Positions 1-8,400 of a stretch of 22,263 nucleotides of DNA are shown here, piece by piece. This stretch comes from Mesostigma viride (lineage: Eukaryota > Streptophyta > Mesostigmatophyceae > Mesostigmatales > Mesostigmataceae). Each line of letters starts with the position of its first letter. Within the stretch, counting starts at the first letter, position 1. The translations under genes and the position numbers were made by a program. The notes beneath the pieces were generated by a model. It ran no database searches. It saw only the letters and a list, made by a program, of their open reading frames with translations, and was not told where the DNA came from. The stretch is from assembly GCA_009746045.1 (NCBI GenBank), contig RPFO01002183.1:1-22263 (forward strand). Direction: 5' to 3'.

Positions 1-612
<612 letters not shown>

Positions 613-619
613 ACCCCCC

Positions 620-1080
620 CCCCTTTTACAAACACCATAATTCTGCCAACGTCACTCTTCCTGGACCGTGTGATAGTTACGCCCGCCGTCGTTTCTTGTC
701 TTACTGGAAGAGCACATGACCAACATTGGTTGTGCTAGTTACGCCCGCCGTCGTTTCTTTTGCCTTTTCGATGTCGAAATATATCTCGGGAAAGATGCAC
801 CCCCGTCAGTTAACTTGTCATCTTGTAAGCTCAATCTTTCCATGATAGTTACGCCCGCCGTCGTTTCTTTTGCATCTTCGATGTCGAAGTGTTTGTCGTG
901 AAAGTTGCATCCCCGTCAGCTTCTTGTAAGATCAATGTTTCATGATAGTTACGCCCGCCGTCGTTTCTTTTTTATTTTCGATGTCGAAGAATATGTCGTG
1001 AAAGTTGCAGCGCGTTCGTGTCCATTGTGATCTTGTGATATCAAAGTTTCCCATGATAGTTACGCCCGCCGTCGTTTCTG
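620..1080 (+). repeat. Degenerate 100-111 bp tandem array carrying five dyad elements
   Basis: Five copies of the element GTTACGCCCGCCGTCGTTTCT (written here with its flanking bases, 21 nt) begin at 676, 738, 848, 948 and 1059. The last four lie in a larger repeated unit: element, then a TTCGATGTCGAA dyad, then a GAAAGTTGCATCCCCGTCAG-like half element, then a TTGTAAGATCAA-like segment. The unit repeats at 110, 100 and 111 bp, with divergence and small indels. The 62-bp spacing between the first two copies suggests a truncated first unit. The array lies directly upstream of the first gene and may be its promoter/5' region, but no promoter motif was identified. Short open frames across it are incidental. 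Confidence 0.85.
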
Positions 1081-1204
1081 TTGCTTCTCGTTCGTTTAAA
1101 ATATCTAATGAAGTTTTTACCATCGTTCACCTAAAACAAATTACTTTAAATCTGCACCCGTTAAACCACACCCCCCTCGAAATGACTCCATGGTTGCAGA
1201 ACAA

Positions 1205-1429
1205 ATGTCAGAAGAAGAACAAAAAAAATGCTTCGGAAACCACAAGCGCAAAAGGAAAGCCGATGACAATTTAGAGACCCTCTCGGAGGATGTGCCGGAG
1301 TTGGTTTCTTCGGATGACGAGTTTGAATACTCAAAAACATCAGGGGGACAAGTTCTTGAGAAAGCATGGAAGGTGTTTGTGACAAACGCGTTTGTGGAAT
1401 GGATAAAAAAAAACTATTCCGAGGAATAG
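1205..1429 (+). CDS. Small charged hypothetical protein (74 aa)
   Basis: A short open frame of 74 codons ending in TAG. It starts acidic (MSEEEQKK), has a basic cluster HKRKRK at about residues 13-18 that could be a nuclear localisation signal, an acidic middle (residues about 20-40), and a C-terminal part rich in aromatic and aliphatic residues (KAWKVFV, FVEWIKK) that could form an amphipathic helix. The ATG at 1205 lies 5 nt after a CAG that looks like a splice acceptor (1197-1199). An in-frame ATG at 1190 spans that CAG and would give 79 aa if nothing is spliced there. AATAAA follows at 1449-1454, only 44 nt before the next start codon. No family was recognised. Being first in a same-strand run of genes with the same start context supports it as real, but it is short. 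Confidence 0.55.
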   Translation: MSEEEQKKCFGNHKRKRKADDNLETLSEDVPELVSSDDEFEYSKTSGGQVLEKAWKVFVTNAFVEWIKKNYSEE

Positions 1430-1448
1430 TAACTTGTTATTATAAAAT

Positions 1449-1454
1449 AATAAA
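1449..1454 (+). other. Poly(A) signal candidate
   Basis: AATAAA lies 20 nt after the stop of the 1205-1429 gene and 44 nt before the next ATG, so any mRNA 3' end must fall almost on top of the next gene's start. Confidence 0.5.
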
Positions 1455-1497
1455 TTAATGTTTATGAATTTTTTTGTTCGTTTTTTCCCTGAAAAAG

Positions 1498-2253
1498 ATG
1501 GAGTCCGAGATCGTGAATGAAGTCTACGGAAGCGTCCTTCAAAACGTTTTCAAACAAGTTCGCTTTCTGTCGCGTGTCATATTCGAGGAAGTTCGAGTCG
1601 CGCAGGAGAGGACAGGCCGCCACTTGGCCGTTTTATTGGCGTTTGATTCGTTCAGCCAAATGGAGAGAATTATGTACGCCCAGCTAGCTGATATGAACTT
1701 CTGTATTCAAGAGGGTTTTTTCAGACCACAGATGGATCTAAGAGTGCCCATAGACCCAAGGACGGAGTTCCGCCTTTTGGTGTCGTTCATTACAAAGGGG
1801 CCAAAGATAGAGTTGGGGGAAGAGGAAGGGGCTCAGCTTGGGTGCACCTACGGGCGCGCATTTTACCCGAATGTTACGCATTCTCTGCGCGTGAGGGCTG
1901 ATGCATGTGTAGGGGCAGTACCCCTCAACATGAACTTTTTCTTGCTCTCTGACCCGATCGTGAGGGATGGGGATCGCATGCGTAGTACGCGAAAGTGCTC
2001 CAAGGAGGGGTGTGGGTGCGAAACAGGACCTCATATCAAGTGGTGTAGAGGATGTAGGGATGCCAGATATTGCAGTGAGGAGTGCCAGCGTGCGGACTGG
2101 AGTAGGCATAAGGATAGATGCGAACGTCTGAGGCAAGCGAGGGAGGTGCTGGCAGGGGTGAAGTGGGGGGTTAACGTGACGACGATACTGGATAAAACTA
2201 TGGGGTCTGATGTCGACTTCTCCTTCAACTTCCACGACGGCTCTGCCTCTTAG
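1498..2253 (+). CDS. MYND-type zinc finger protein (251 aa)
   Basis: The frame encodes 251 aa. Residues about 167-208 form a MYND finger: C167-x4-C172-x-C174, then C183-x2-C186, C192-x3-C196, and H204-x3-C208, with the family's usual RYC and EC(Q)..DW..HK context. MYND fingers bind two zinc ions and generally recognise proline-rich peptides in partner proteins, so a protein-interaction or regulatory role is likely. Residues 1-160 match nothing I know. They look folded (alternating hydrophobic segments, e.g. RHLAVLLAFD and FRLLVSFITK) rather than low complexity. There is no SET domain or ankyrin repeat, both common MYND partners. The start at 1498 is chosen because it directly follows a T-rich tract ending in AAAAAG, an acceptor-like site. 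An in-frame non-ATG extension of 8 codons lies upstream and would cross it. No introns are needed. Confidence 0.85.
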   Translation: MESEIVNEVYGSVLQNVFKQVRFLSRVIFEEVRVAQERTGRHLAVLLAFDSFSQMERIMYAQLADMNFCIQEGFFRPQMDLRVPIDPRTEFRLLVSFITKGPKIELGEEEGAQLGCTYGRAFYPNVTHSLRVRADACVGAVPLNMNFFLLSDPIVRDGDRMRSTRKCSKEGCGCETGPHIKWCRGCRDARYCSEECQRADWSRHKDRCERLRQAREVLAGVKWGVNVTTILDKTMGSDVDFSFNFHDGSAS

Positions 2254-2354
2254 AAAAACTTGAAATGTAGAGTAATAACTTGTTTATATGATGTTATATT
2301 TAATGTTTAATGTTTAATGTTTATAACGTATCATTTTCCTCCTACGCGCAGGAA

Positions 2355-2555
2355 ATGGTGGAGGTTAAGGAGAGTTTGGCCAAAAGGCAAAGGACCGACA
2401 CACTTCGACATAATGGAAGGAGTCTTCCATTGTACATCAAAAAAATAGTCGAGGATTACTGGCTCGCTTCCGACTCGACTCCTCGTCCGAGTCCGGTGAT
2501 ACCGGACAGTGTCAAAGTCTGGAAGGTTTCAGCACATCAATCGCACATTGAATAG
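2355..2555 (+). CDS. Small basic hypothetical protein (66 aa)
   Basis: A 66-codon frame with a basic stretch KRQR near residue 10, a helix-like segment (YIKKIVEDYW, about residues 28-37) and a Pro/Ser-rich stretch after it. The ATG at 2355 lies 3 nt after a pyrimidine-rich tract ending in GCGCAG (AG at 2350-2351), the same context as its neighbours. An in-frame ATG at 2310 would add 15 residues but lies in AT-rich repeated TTTAATG sequence upstream of that acceptor, so it is less likely. The basic N-terminus plus a short IKK/aromatic segment is loosely reminiscent of the 1205-1429 product, but I cannot claim homology. The product is unknown; it is short, so it could be spurious. Confidence 0.5.
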   Translation: MVEVKESLAKRQRTDTLRHNGRSLPLYIKKIVEDYWLASDSTPRPSPVIPDSVKVWKVSAHQSHIE

Positions 2556-2588
2556 ATAATGTTTTATCGCCATATTGCTGTTCGACAA

Positions 2589-2609
2589 GTTGCGCCTTGG
2601 GGCGTTTCT
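2589..2609 (+). other. Dyad/hairpin element, intergenic copy
   Basis: Copy of the 21-nt element between the 66-aa gene and the first one-finger gene. The core is GCGCC-TTGG-GGCGT: a five-base-pair stem including one G-T wobble, with a TTGG loop. It is preceded by GTT and followed by TTCT, as in the other copies. Confidence 0.7.
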
Positions 2610-2635
2610 TTGCGCCAAATTTAAACCTTCGTATT

Positions 2636-2654
2636 AATAAACAAGTACAATAAA
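2636..2654 (+). other. Poly(A) signal candidates
   Basis: Two AATAAA hexamers, at 2636-2641 and 2649-2654, lie about 80-95 nt after the stop of the 66-aa gene and about 65-80 nt before the next start codon. Confidence 0.5.
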
Positions 2655-2695
2655 AAAATTTCAAAACGTTTTTTGAATTTTATTTTCCGGGGCCG

Positions 2696-2719
2696 GTATG
2701 TTATCGTAACTTGTCGCAG
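2696..2719 (+). promoter_or_regulatory. GTATGTT...CAG segment directly before the ATG
   Basis: The sequence runs GGCCG then GTATGTT, and ends TTGTCGCAG immediately before the ATG at 2720. It resembles a donor (GTATGTT), a TAAC branch-like site and an acceptor within 24 nt. That is very short for an intron, so the CAG may instead accept a trans-spliced or distant 5' exon. The same GGCCGGTATGTT...CGCAGATGTCC arrangement precedes the paralogous gene at 3866. Confidence 0.45.
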
Positions 2720-3585
2720 ATGTCCGGTTCGACGGAAGATTCGTCCGATTCGTCTAGTCACCTCCTGATGGAGGATTGGCAACGACTTCAACAACACCAA
2801 GCGGTTGCCACTGTCATTCAGAGTGTTGCTCGCTCAATAGGGGCGCCGCGCAAGTGTGATGTGTCCACTTGCAAGAAAACCGCTCTCGGATTTGACTTGT
2901 ATTGCCGAAAGCACGAAGAACATTCTCGTCACATCGAAAATGCCCTCAGTCGCGGACTTGGAATGGCGGGCGCCCTCGGACCTGGATTGGCGGGGGGGCC
3001 CTGCGACTTCGCCTGGACATGACTGTCGGAGAGGTCGTGGGTGTAAATTTTGATTTCACCAGGGGAGACGAGTACTTCCTTGAAGATTGGATAGTCAAAG
3101 ACTCCGCGACAGGTGCGGACTTGGCAAAGGGAGGCTACGTTGCCGGCGCCCAAGAAAATGGTTGGAGTAGCTTGAGATGCTTTTTGATGACGACACCTTT
3201 TGCCGACTCGCGTGACACGGATGTAAGCGAACTTTATCGGCGTATGTGTTTTGCACTCGCCGACATTCCGCTGATAACTCAACGAGAGTTCGATTTTCGC
3301 GTGGAAACAAAAGCCAAAGCGATTGTATCCGGCGTGAAGGCGATTGTGGAGGAGGAGCAGGATTCTCTGTGTGCAGAGTATTTGGAGAGAGTGGCCCCGA
3401 TGAAGACGAGGAGGTCCGAAATCTATCCTGACACCGGCAACAAGGAGGCAAAGTTGGTGGCCGCCAAAGAAGAGATGTTCGCTCGTGTCGATGAAATGGC
3501 GGCGAAAGAGGTTCCGAGAGTTCGCTCGATCGGTTGTTGCAAAACCTGCAGAGAGTGGAACGAGTCGCGGGACAGTCTATATTGA
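2720..3585 (+). CDS. Single WRKY19-like zinc finger protein with a frame break
   Basis: The N-terminal frame (2720-3022) gives a Ser/Asp-rich start, a short helix and a finger at residues about 46-65: C46-x4-C51-x10-C62-x2-H65. This is the spacing, with CKK.A and YC..H surroundings, of fingers found in WRKY19-like proteins. That frame stops soon after a 7-G run at 2992-2998. A second frame opening across the same place runs to the stop at 3585 and encodes about 190 further residues (from MTVGEVVGV) with helical, Glu/Lys-rich character. One extra G in the run would join the two parts into one protein of about 288 aa. The tandem paralog at 3866-4600 has finger plus long C-terminal part in one frame, which supports joining. 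The break may be an assembly error or a real mutation. The ATG directly follows CAG. Function is unknown, with nucleic-acid or protein binding plausible from the finger. Confidence 0.7.
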
Positions 3586-3590
3586 TATGA

Positions 3591-3611
3591 GTTGCGCCCG
3601 CCGGCGTTTCT
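3591..3611 (+). other. Dyad/hairpin element, intergenic copy
   Basis: A copy of the 21-nt element six bases after the stop of the first one-finger gene. The core is GCGCC-CGCC-GGCGT, a five-pair stem with one G-T wobble. Confidence 0.7.
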
Positions 3612-3865
3612 CTGGTCTTGAATGCCCCCCCTCTACATACACATTATATTGTCTGGACATTCGTATGTAGTGACAATCGTAGTCGATGTGATTGCCATTC
3701 GTTTGTACGTAGAAAGTGGTTGTTGAGGAAGTTGCGCCCCAGGGCGTTTCTTTGTTGCATTTTCTTCAAATTTTAGCTCGCATAAATAGATGAAGATGAC
3801 TTAATAAATGCCAGTTTTTTTTAATAATATAAACTACTCGCGGCCGGTATGTTCTGGTTTCGCAG
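3612..3865 (+). other. Intergenic region with a second element copy, poly(A) signal and start module
   Basis: About 250 nt without a gene. It holds a second 21-nt element at 3731-3751 (core GCGCC-CCAG-GGCGT), AATAAA at 3803-3808, and at 3847-3865 a GTATGTT...TTTCGCAG segment of 19 nt ending exactly at the ATG of the next gene. The order element, AATAAA, GGCCGGTATGTT, CAG-ATGTCC is the same as before the gene at 2720. Confidence 0.6.
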
Positions 3866-4600
3866 ATGTCCAGTCTGACGGTCGACATAAGGGGACGTCC
3901 ATATCAGGACGCTGTTTTCCGGATTTTTGAGAAGGATCCCGAAAAGAAGTGCCGGGATAGGAAATGTAAAAAGCTGTCAATTACCGACATGGGTCTGTGT
4001 GGGGAACACATCGTAGCTTTTGGAAAGGACATGATTTCCCGTCATTTGCAACAATACGTTGACAACAATTGTGTGGGAGGGGCGCAGATGGACGTCCTTC
4101 TTGAGGATGGAGTGGACGGAGCCAAAAGGGCTGTAATTCGGCTGTCGGAAATGGATGATGACAAAGAGGACGTGAACATTCGCCTTAAGAGGCACGACGA
4201 TAACACGGCCGATTGTGTGTTTGGGTCTCGAGGAGTGGCGGATGAGAGGCAGGTCTTCCATGATGCCGCGGAGAAGGTGGTGGAATGGATGATGGGTTGG
4301 TCAAATCTTGACGTTCGCATATTCAACCGTCTGACGTCTGATTTCCTTCTCCGGGGAAGTTTCAAGATGGTTGACCGTGCAAGGCAGTCCAGGAACCAGG
4401 TATCCGTTTCCATGGCCAGTCCGATCGCACGCATGATTGAGGGGGGCCCTCTTCCGCGCAACCTTGCCTCGAGATTTCGAAAATACCGTGAAGGGCTCGA
4501 CCGAAAATCAGCAGCGATTTCCCATTCGCGAACCACTTATGGGTCGACGGAGGTGGTAACGGAATTTTTTTGCATTTCCTTGCCAATTGATTCTTTATGA
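3866..4600 (+). CDS. Single WRKY19-like zinc finger protein (244 aa)
   Basis: An intact 244-aa frame. Residues 29-48 form a finger C29-x4-C34-x10-C45-x2-H48, with the same spacing and the same CKK after the second cysteine as in the upstream neighbour, so the two are probably tandem paralogs that diverged strongly outside the finger. The middle is acidic (LLEDGVDG, EMDDDKED) and the C-terminal half is basic and Arg-rich (VDRARQSRNQ, RFRKYREGL). Most proteins with this finger carry several copies, so a single copy is unusual. The last ~15 residues (from about GSTEVV) are hydrophobic and T-rich in DNA; they could be read-through into an unspliced GTGGTAAC-type intron. The start is fixed by the CAG directly before ATG and by the shared ATGTCC start of the paralog. 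Function is unknown. Confidence 0.75.
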   Translation: MSSLTVDIRGRPYQDAVFRIFEKDPEKKCRDRKCKKLSITDMGLCGEHIVAFGKDMISRHLQQYVDNNCVGGAQMDVLLEDGVDGAKRAVIRLSEMDDDKEDVNIRLKRHDDNTADCVFGSRGVADERQVFHDAAEKVVEWMMGWSNLDVRIFNRLTSDFLLRGSFKMVDRARQSRNQVSVSMASPIARMIEGGPLPRNLASRFRKYREGLDRKSAAISHSRTTYGSTEVVTEFFCISLPIDSL

Positions 4601-4822
4601 GGGACATAGAGTTGTTTGTATAGAGAGTGAATTGACGAAAGTTGCGACGGCGGTCGCATCTTTTAGTGCGTCGTTCTCTTGTTATGAATCTCTGTTCATT
4701 CTGAATTATAACGTTGTTTGTACCTTGACATAATGATGCATTTTTTGTATTGAGTTGCGACGTGGGGCGCATCTTCCTGCTGACTCGTATGTTTTTTCCA
4801 ATTTTTTTGTTTTGTGTTGCAG
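4601..4822 (+). other. Intergenic region with two element copies
   Basis: About 220 nt without a gene. It holds two 21-nt elements: 4641-4661, whose core GCGAC-GGCG-GTCGC is a perfect five-pair dyad with compensating changes, and 4754-4774, core GCGAC-GTGG-GGCGC with one mismatched pair. Both end in CATCT rather than TTTCT. A GTATGTT at 4787 starts a T-rich stretch ending TTGCAG directly before the ATG at 4823. No AATAAA was seen here. Confidence 0.6.
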
Positions 4823-5497
4823 ATGGAAAAGGGCGGCCCTACATCGCAGGTGGTCGGCGACTCTCCCCCTAGGGGGGAAGGGTCAGAAGGGCAACCAGTT
4901 CAGGCCCAAGGCGCCTCCCCACAACAGCCTCCTCACAAGCGTGCAAGGGAGGGCACGCCGCCCCCAATGGTGGAATCTGGTGTCAGCTTTGCCGCGGTCA
5001 CTGGGAAGGATGAGTACCACGGTGGTCTTGAGATGGTGGACGATCCGGTTAAGCGGATTCAGATTGAGCGGTTTGAGCGACTCGCGAATGGCACTCGTGA
5101 ACAGCAATTCGCGCTGTACCAAGACATCCTTAATGACAAACCTGAAGTCGCCAAGGTGCCTTATACCTCCAAGCGCACATTCATGCCTCGTTTCGAAACC
5201 CTGCTCCAGCAGGAGCTAAGGTTGCGTCGGTTGGCTCAGAATGCGCCAGAGACAGTAGCCGCCGCGCCCTCCCATGCCGCGCCTGCCGCAGTAGCCCAAA
5301 AGAGGGGGGAGAGTGTGCACGAGTCGGCCGCAGTGCCCTCAACCGCAAGGGATCCCCCCGCGACTTCCAAGCCGGTCGCGACGGGCGATATGCCCCCGCC
5401 GCGGCAGAGGGGAAGGGGGAAGGGGGTCGATGGAGGGGAAGTCCTCGATGTTTTCGATATGACGCTGGGCAATTTGGAAGGTGGCGGGCCGATCTTC
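4823..5497 (+). CDS. Large gene exon 1 (225 codons)
   Basis: It starts at the ATG directly after TTGCAG and ends at ATC-TTC before GTAAGT, phase 0. Residues 1-50 are Pro/Gln/Gly-rich with a basic KRAR at about 39-42 that could be a nuclear localisation signal. Residues about 70-140 are helix-like (FERLANG, ALYQDILND, LLQQELRLRRLAQN). Residues 141-160 are Ala-rich, and 190-205 are basic Pro/Arg/Gly. Reading on past the donor reaches a stop within 8 codons, which supports the splice. Confidence 0.8.
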
Positions 5498-8400
5498 GTA
5501 AGTCTCCGCCCATTAAATTGATGTCGTGAAATACAATACGCATTTTTTTGCAATATTCGCCAGACATGTCATTTCCGACAACTAAGCGGATTTTTACTTT
5601 CCGTTGAAATGTTCGCAGGGCCGGCAAGAGGATGTTGGTGCAAGAGAAGCCCGCTCAATGGCGGGAAGCACCCAGGTACATGAGTGCGTCAGATTCCTCT
5701 CCGGTTTACTTGTATTGAAAAGGTTTGCGTGCGTATATCCTTGTTTATTTTTGTAGTAATTTTTTTCTTGTGAATGGACAATCGCGTTTGCTATTTTTAC
5801 AGGGAAGTCCGTTCGAGCAGCAAGAGGGCGGTGACAGGAGGGGAAGTGGATCTTACGGTGGTTCCACTGCAGAGGGGGGAAGGGTAAGTTACCGTTGACT
5901 TACAAATTGAAAGTTTAGGTTCGTCCTCAATTGACAGAGTTACGACGGCCGGCGTTTCTCTACACTTTTCTTACATTAAAAATCTTCCGTTGATAATGTT
6001 CTTGCAGGAAGCCGGTCGTCAGGGTGGGGCAAATCTCCAGGGAGAGGGGGCTATCGCTGTCGGTGAGCCTGTGTCAGAGGGCGCGGGTGGAAGCGACGGC
6101 GATACTGCGAAAATGACACGCTTTAAGGAGCAAGCGGATGCTTATCAACTGAAGAAGTTGGCAAAGTGGGTTGTGGCCGAGGTGAGAACGGAAACAGCCC
6201 CACCTGAGGTACGGAACCAGATGATGACTCTCCATCAAGTCGCTGAGTTGATCGTGAAGAATGCGTGCGCGCCCGATGGCGCCACACAGCCTGAGGAGAT
6301 CCCGAGCGCCAAGGCCTTGATAAAGTGGATGGAGGAGAACCTGTTCGAGGGCAAAGGGAAGGAGAGGAAGTGTAAACTGAAGACGGTGACGATGGCGGAC
6401 GCCAAGACTCTGATCAAGATGTTGAAGGAACACGATGCCCGCCGGGACAAGTCTCCGAAGATCGCGAAGGGGTCGAAGAAAGCGGCTGAAGCAGCAGCGG
6501 TTGAGGGGAATGAGGTAAGTCTACCTCTGTTGTGAGGGGGGCTTTGTTCTTGAGGTCCAGGTTTCATGTAGGTTGCGACGGCCGGCGTTTCTCAAGTGTG
6601 ACATTTACTTTATTCCTTTCGGTTATGCTTTCCTGATTTTTTCATATCATTGTTAAGGGGAACGAGGTAAGTATACCTCTGTCGTGAGGGGGGCTTTGAT
6701 GTTGAGGTTCAGGTTTCATGTAGGTTGCGACGGCCGGCGTTTCTCAATCGGCATTTACTTTATTCCTTTTGGTTATGCTTTCCTGATTTTTTCGCATCAA
6801 CGCAGTACGTGCAGGCCGAGAGGGCGACCCACGCGGCCATCCTGTACTCAATCAGCCTCGACCAGCACGCGCGCCGCGAGAACATGAAAATAGATAGTAC
6901 GTGGACTGCTGCCGTCGACGAACACCAGAAGGGACTCTCCGAAGCACTTGCGACCTACAAGGGGAAGGCGCTGAAGGGAAAGGGGAAAGGAAAGGAGGTG
7001 GAGGTTGCGGATGCTCCCGTGTCTCTGCTTGAGAAATGGGAGAAGTCCCCGGTGTCGCAGGATGATGATGACATCCTGGATGTGAACGATGAGATCGCGA
7101 AGGGCAAACGGTTGCGGAAGCAGCTTGCCGTTCAGCCTCGGGACCTCGATGAGATGTCCAAAGCCTTGGTGCATCGAAATCGGGTGTGGACAAGGAACCT
7201 GTTCGTGGGGCCTCAGAAGCTCCTCGCACGAGACTTGCATCTGTCTAGAGCCGAGCAGAACGCCACCATTTTTGCAAACTCGGAGTCCGACTACGGCCAC
7301 GACAAGCTGGTGATTCCTGTGTGGCGGTACTCGTTCCAGTTTTTGGCTGACCGGTGCCCCAACAGTTTTCATGACTGGATGAAAAAGGAAGGCACCCAGC
7401 GTCAGCTCGCGCAACTCTTCGGGGAGATGGGGGGGGCACGGACAATGAAGGCTGGCTACGCTCGCGCAATGACTGACAAAGAGATTGATATCTACCTGCG
7501 AACGAGCTCGGCCAAGGGAATGGCCGAAGCTGCTTCCACCGCGGTTCTGACAGGACCGGCCGATATTCTGGACTCACTTAAGCCCGTGGACGTGAGAAAG
7601 GCCGCGCTTTTGGACAGTTTGTGCAAGTCCGCCTGGGAGATGGCTCCACTCGAGAAGAAGCCACCGTTGCCGCCAGCCATTTGCGGCTTTCTCGTGCTGG
7701 ACGGGAACCACTTTACCACACTCATCAAATCGGTGAAATTCGAACTGGTCACCGACAATATGACGGTGGACCAAAGATCTGTGTGGTACCAGGCAATGCT
7801 GAATGGTTTCATGAAGGCGGAAAAGCTCAGGGTCGTTGCGCGGGGAGGGAAGGAGCAGGAGGTCACGAAGACCGTGGCCGCGGCGAAGCTGGAGGAGTGG
7901 GCAACTGATTGGACGAATTTCGGGGGGGTGGACGTGCAGATGCTCAAGGGTGAGACCATCCTGCCGACCTGGTGGCAGATCCGTGAACAGAAGGTAAGCC
8001 AGGTTGCGACCGCCGGCGTTTCTATAAGTGGTTTTCTTGTGTTAATTTCAGTATGCCATTAGTTCGGTCAAGATGCGACCGCCGGCGTTTCTATAAGGGG
8101 TTTTCATGTTCCACCTTAGCATGCCATATTTTGGTCAAGATGCGACCGCCGGCGTTTCTGTCAGTCGTATTCTTGTTCTCAGTTGAGTTGTGCTTATTTG
8201 GGAGGACTGTCGATGTGTCTCTGCGCGTTGTTGCCCTACGGGGATGCAGGTTACCGAACAAGTCGGCAAGATGATCGAAGTTGTCAGGCAGCTCGGGAAC
8301 GCCATGAACGCCGAGGACACAGCCCAAGCCAAGGCAACGTGGGGCTCAGCGCTGGGGGATGTGCACCGGGCCTACCAGGCATATGGACCCGTCAAGAGAG

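Noticed and set aside
676-1079. CRISPR-like array of short repeats with spacers
   Set aside because: The intervening sequences are themselves homologous, spacing varies from 62 to 111 bp, and the context is eukaryotic without cas genes.
932-1123. Minus-strand frame with repeated ETTAGVTIM peptides
   Set aside because: The repeat is just the reverse translation of the non-coding dyad element; it has no start context and no conserved flanks.
3977-4536. Minus-strand frames of 94 and 164 aa opposite the second one-finger gene
   Set aside because: They are shadows of a convincing + strand gene with a zinc finger; no splice or start context is present.
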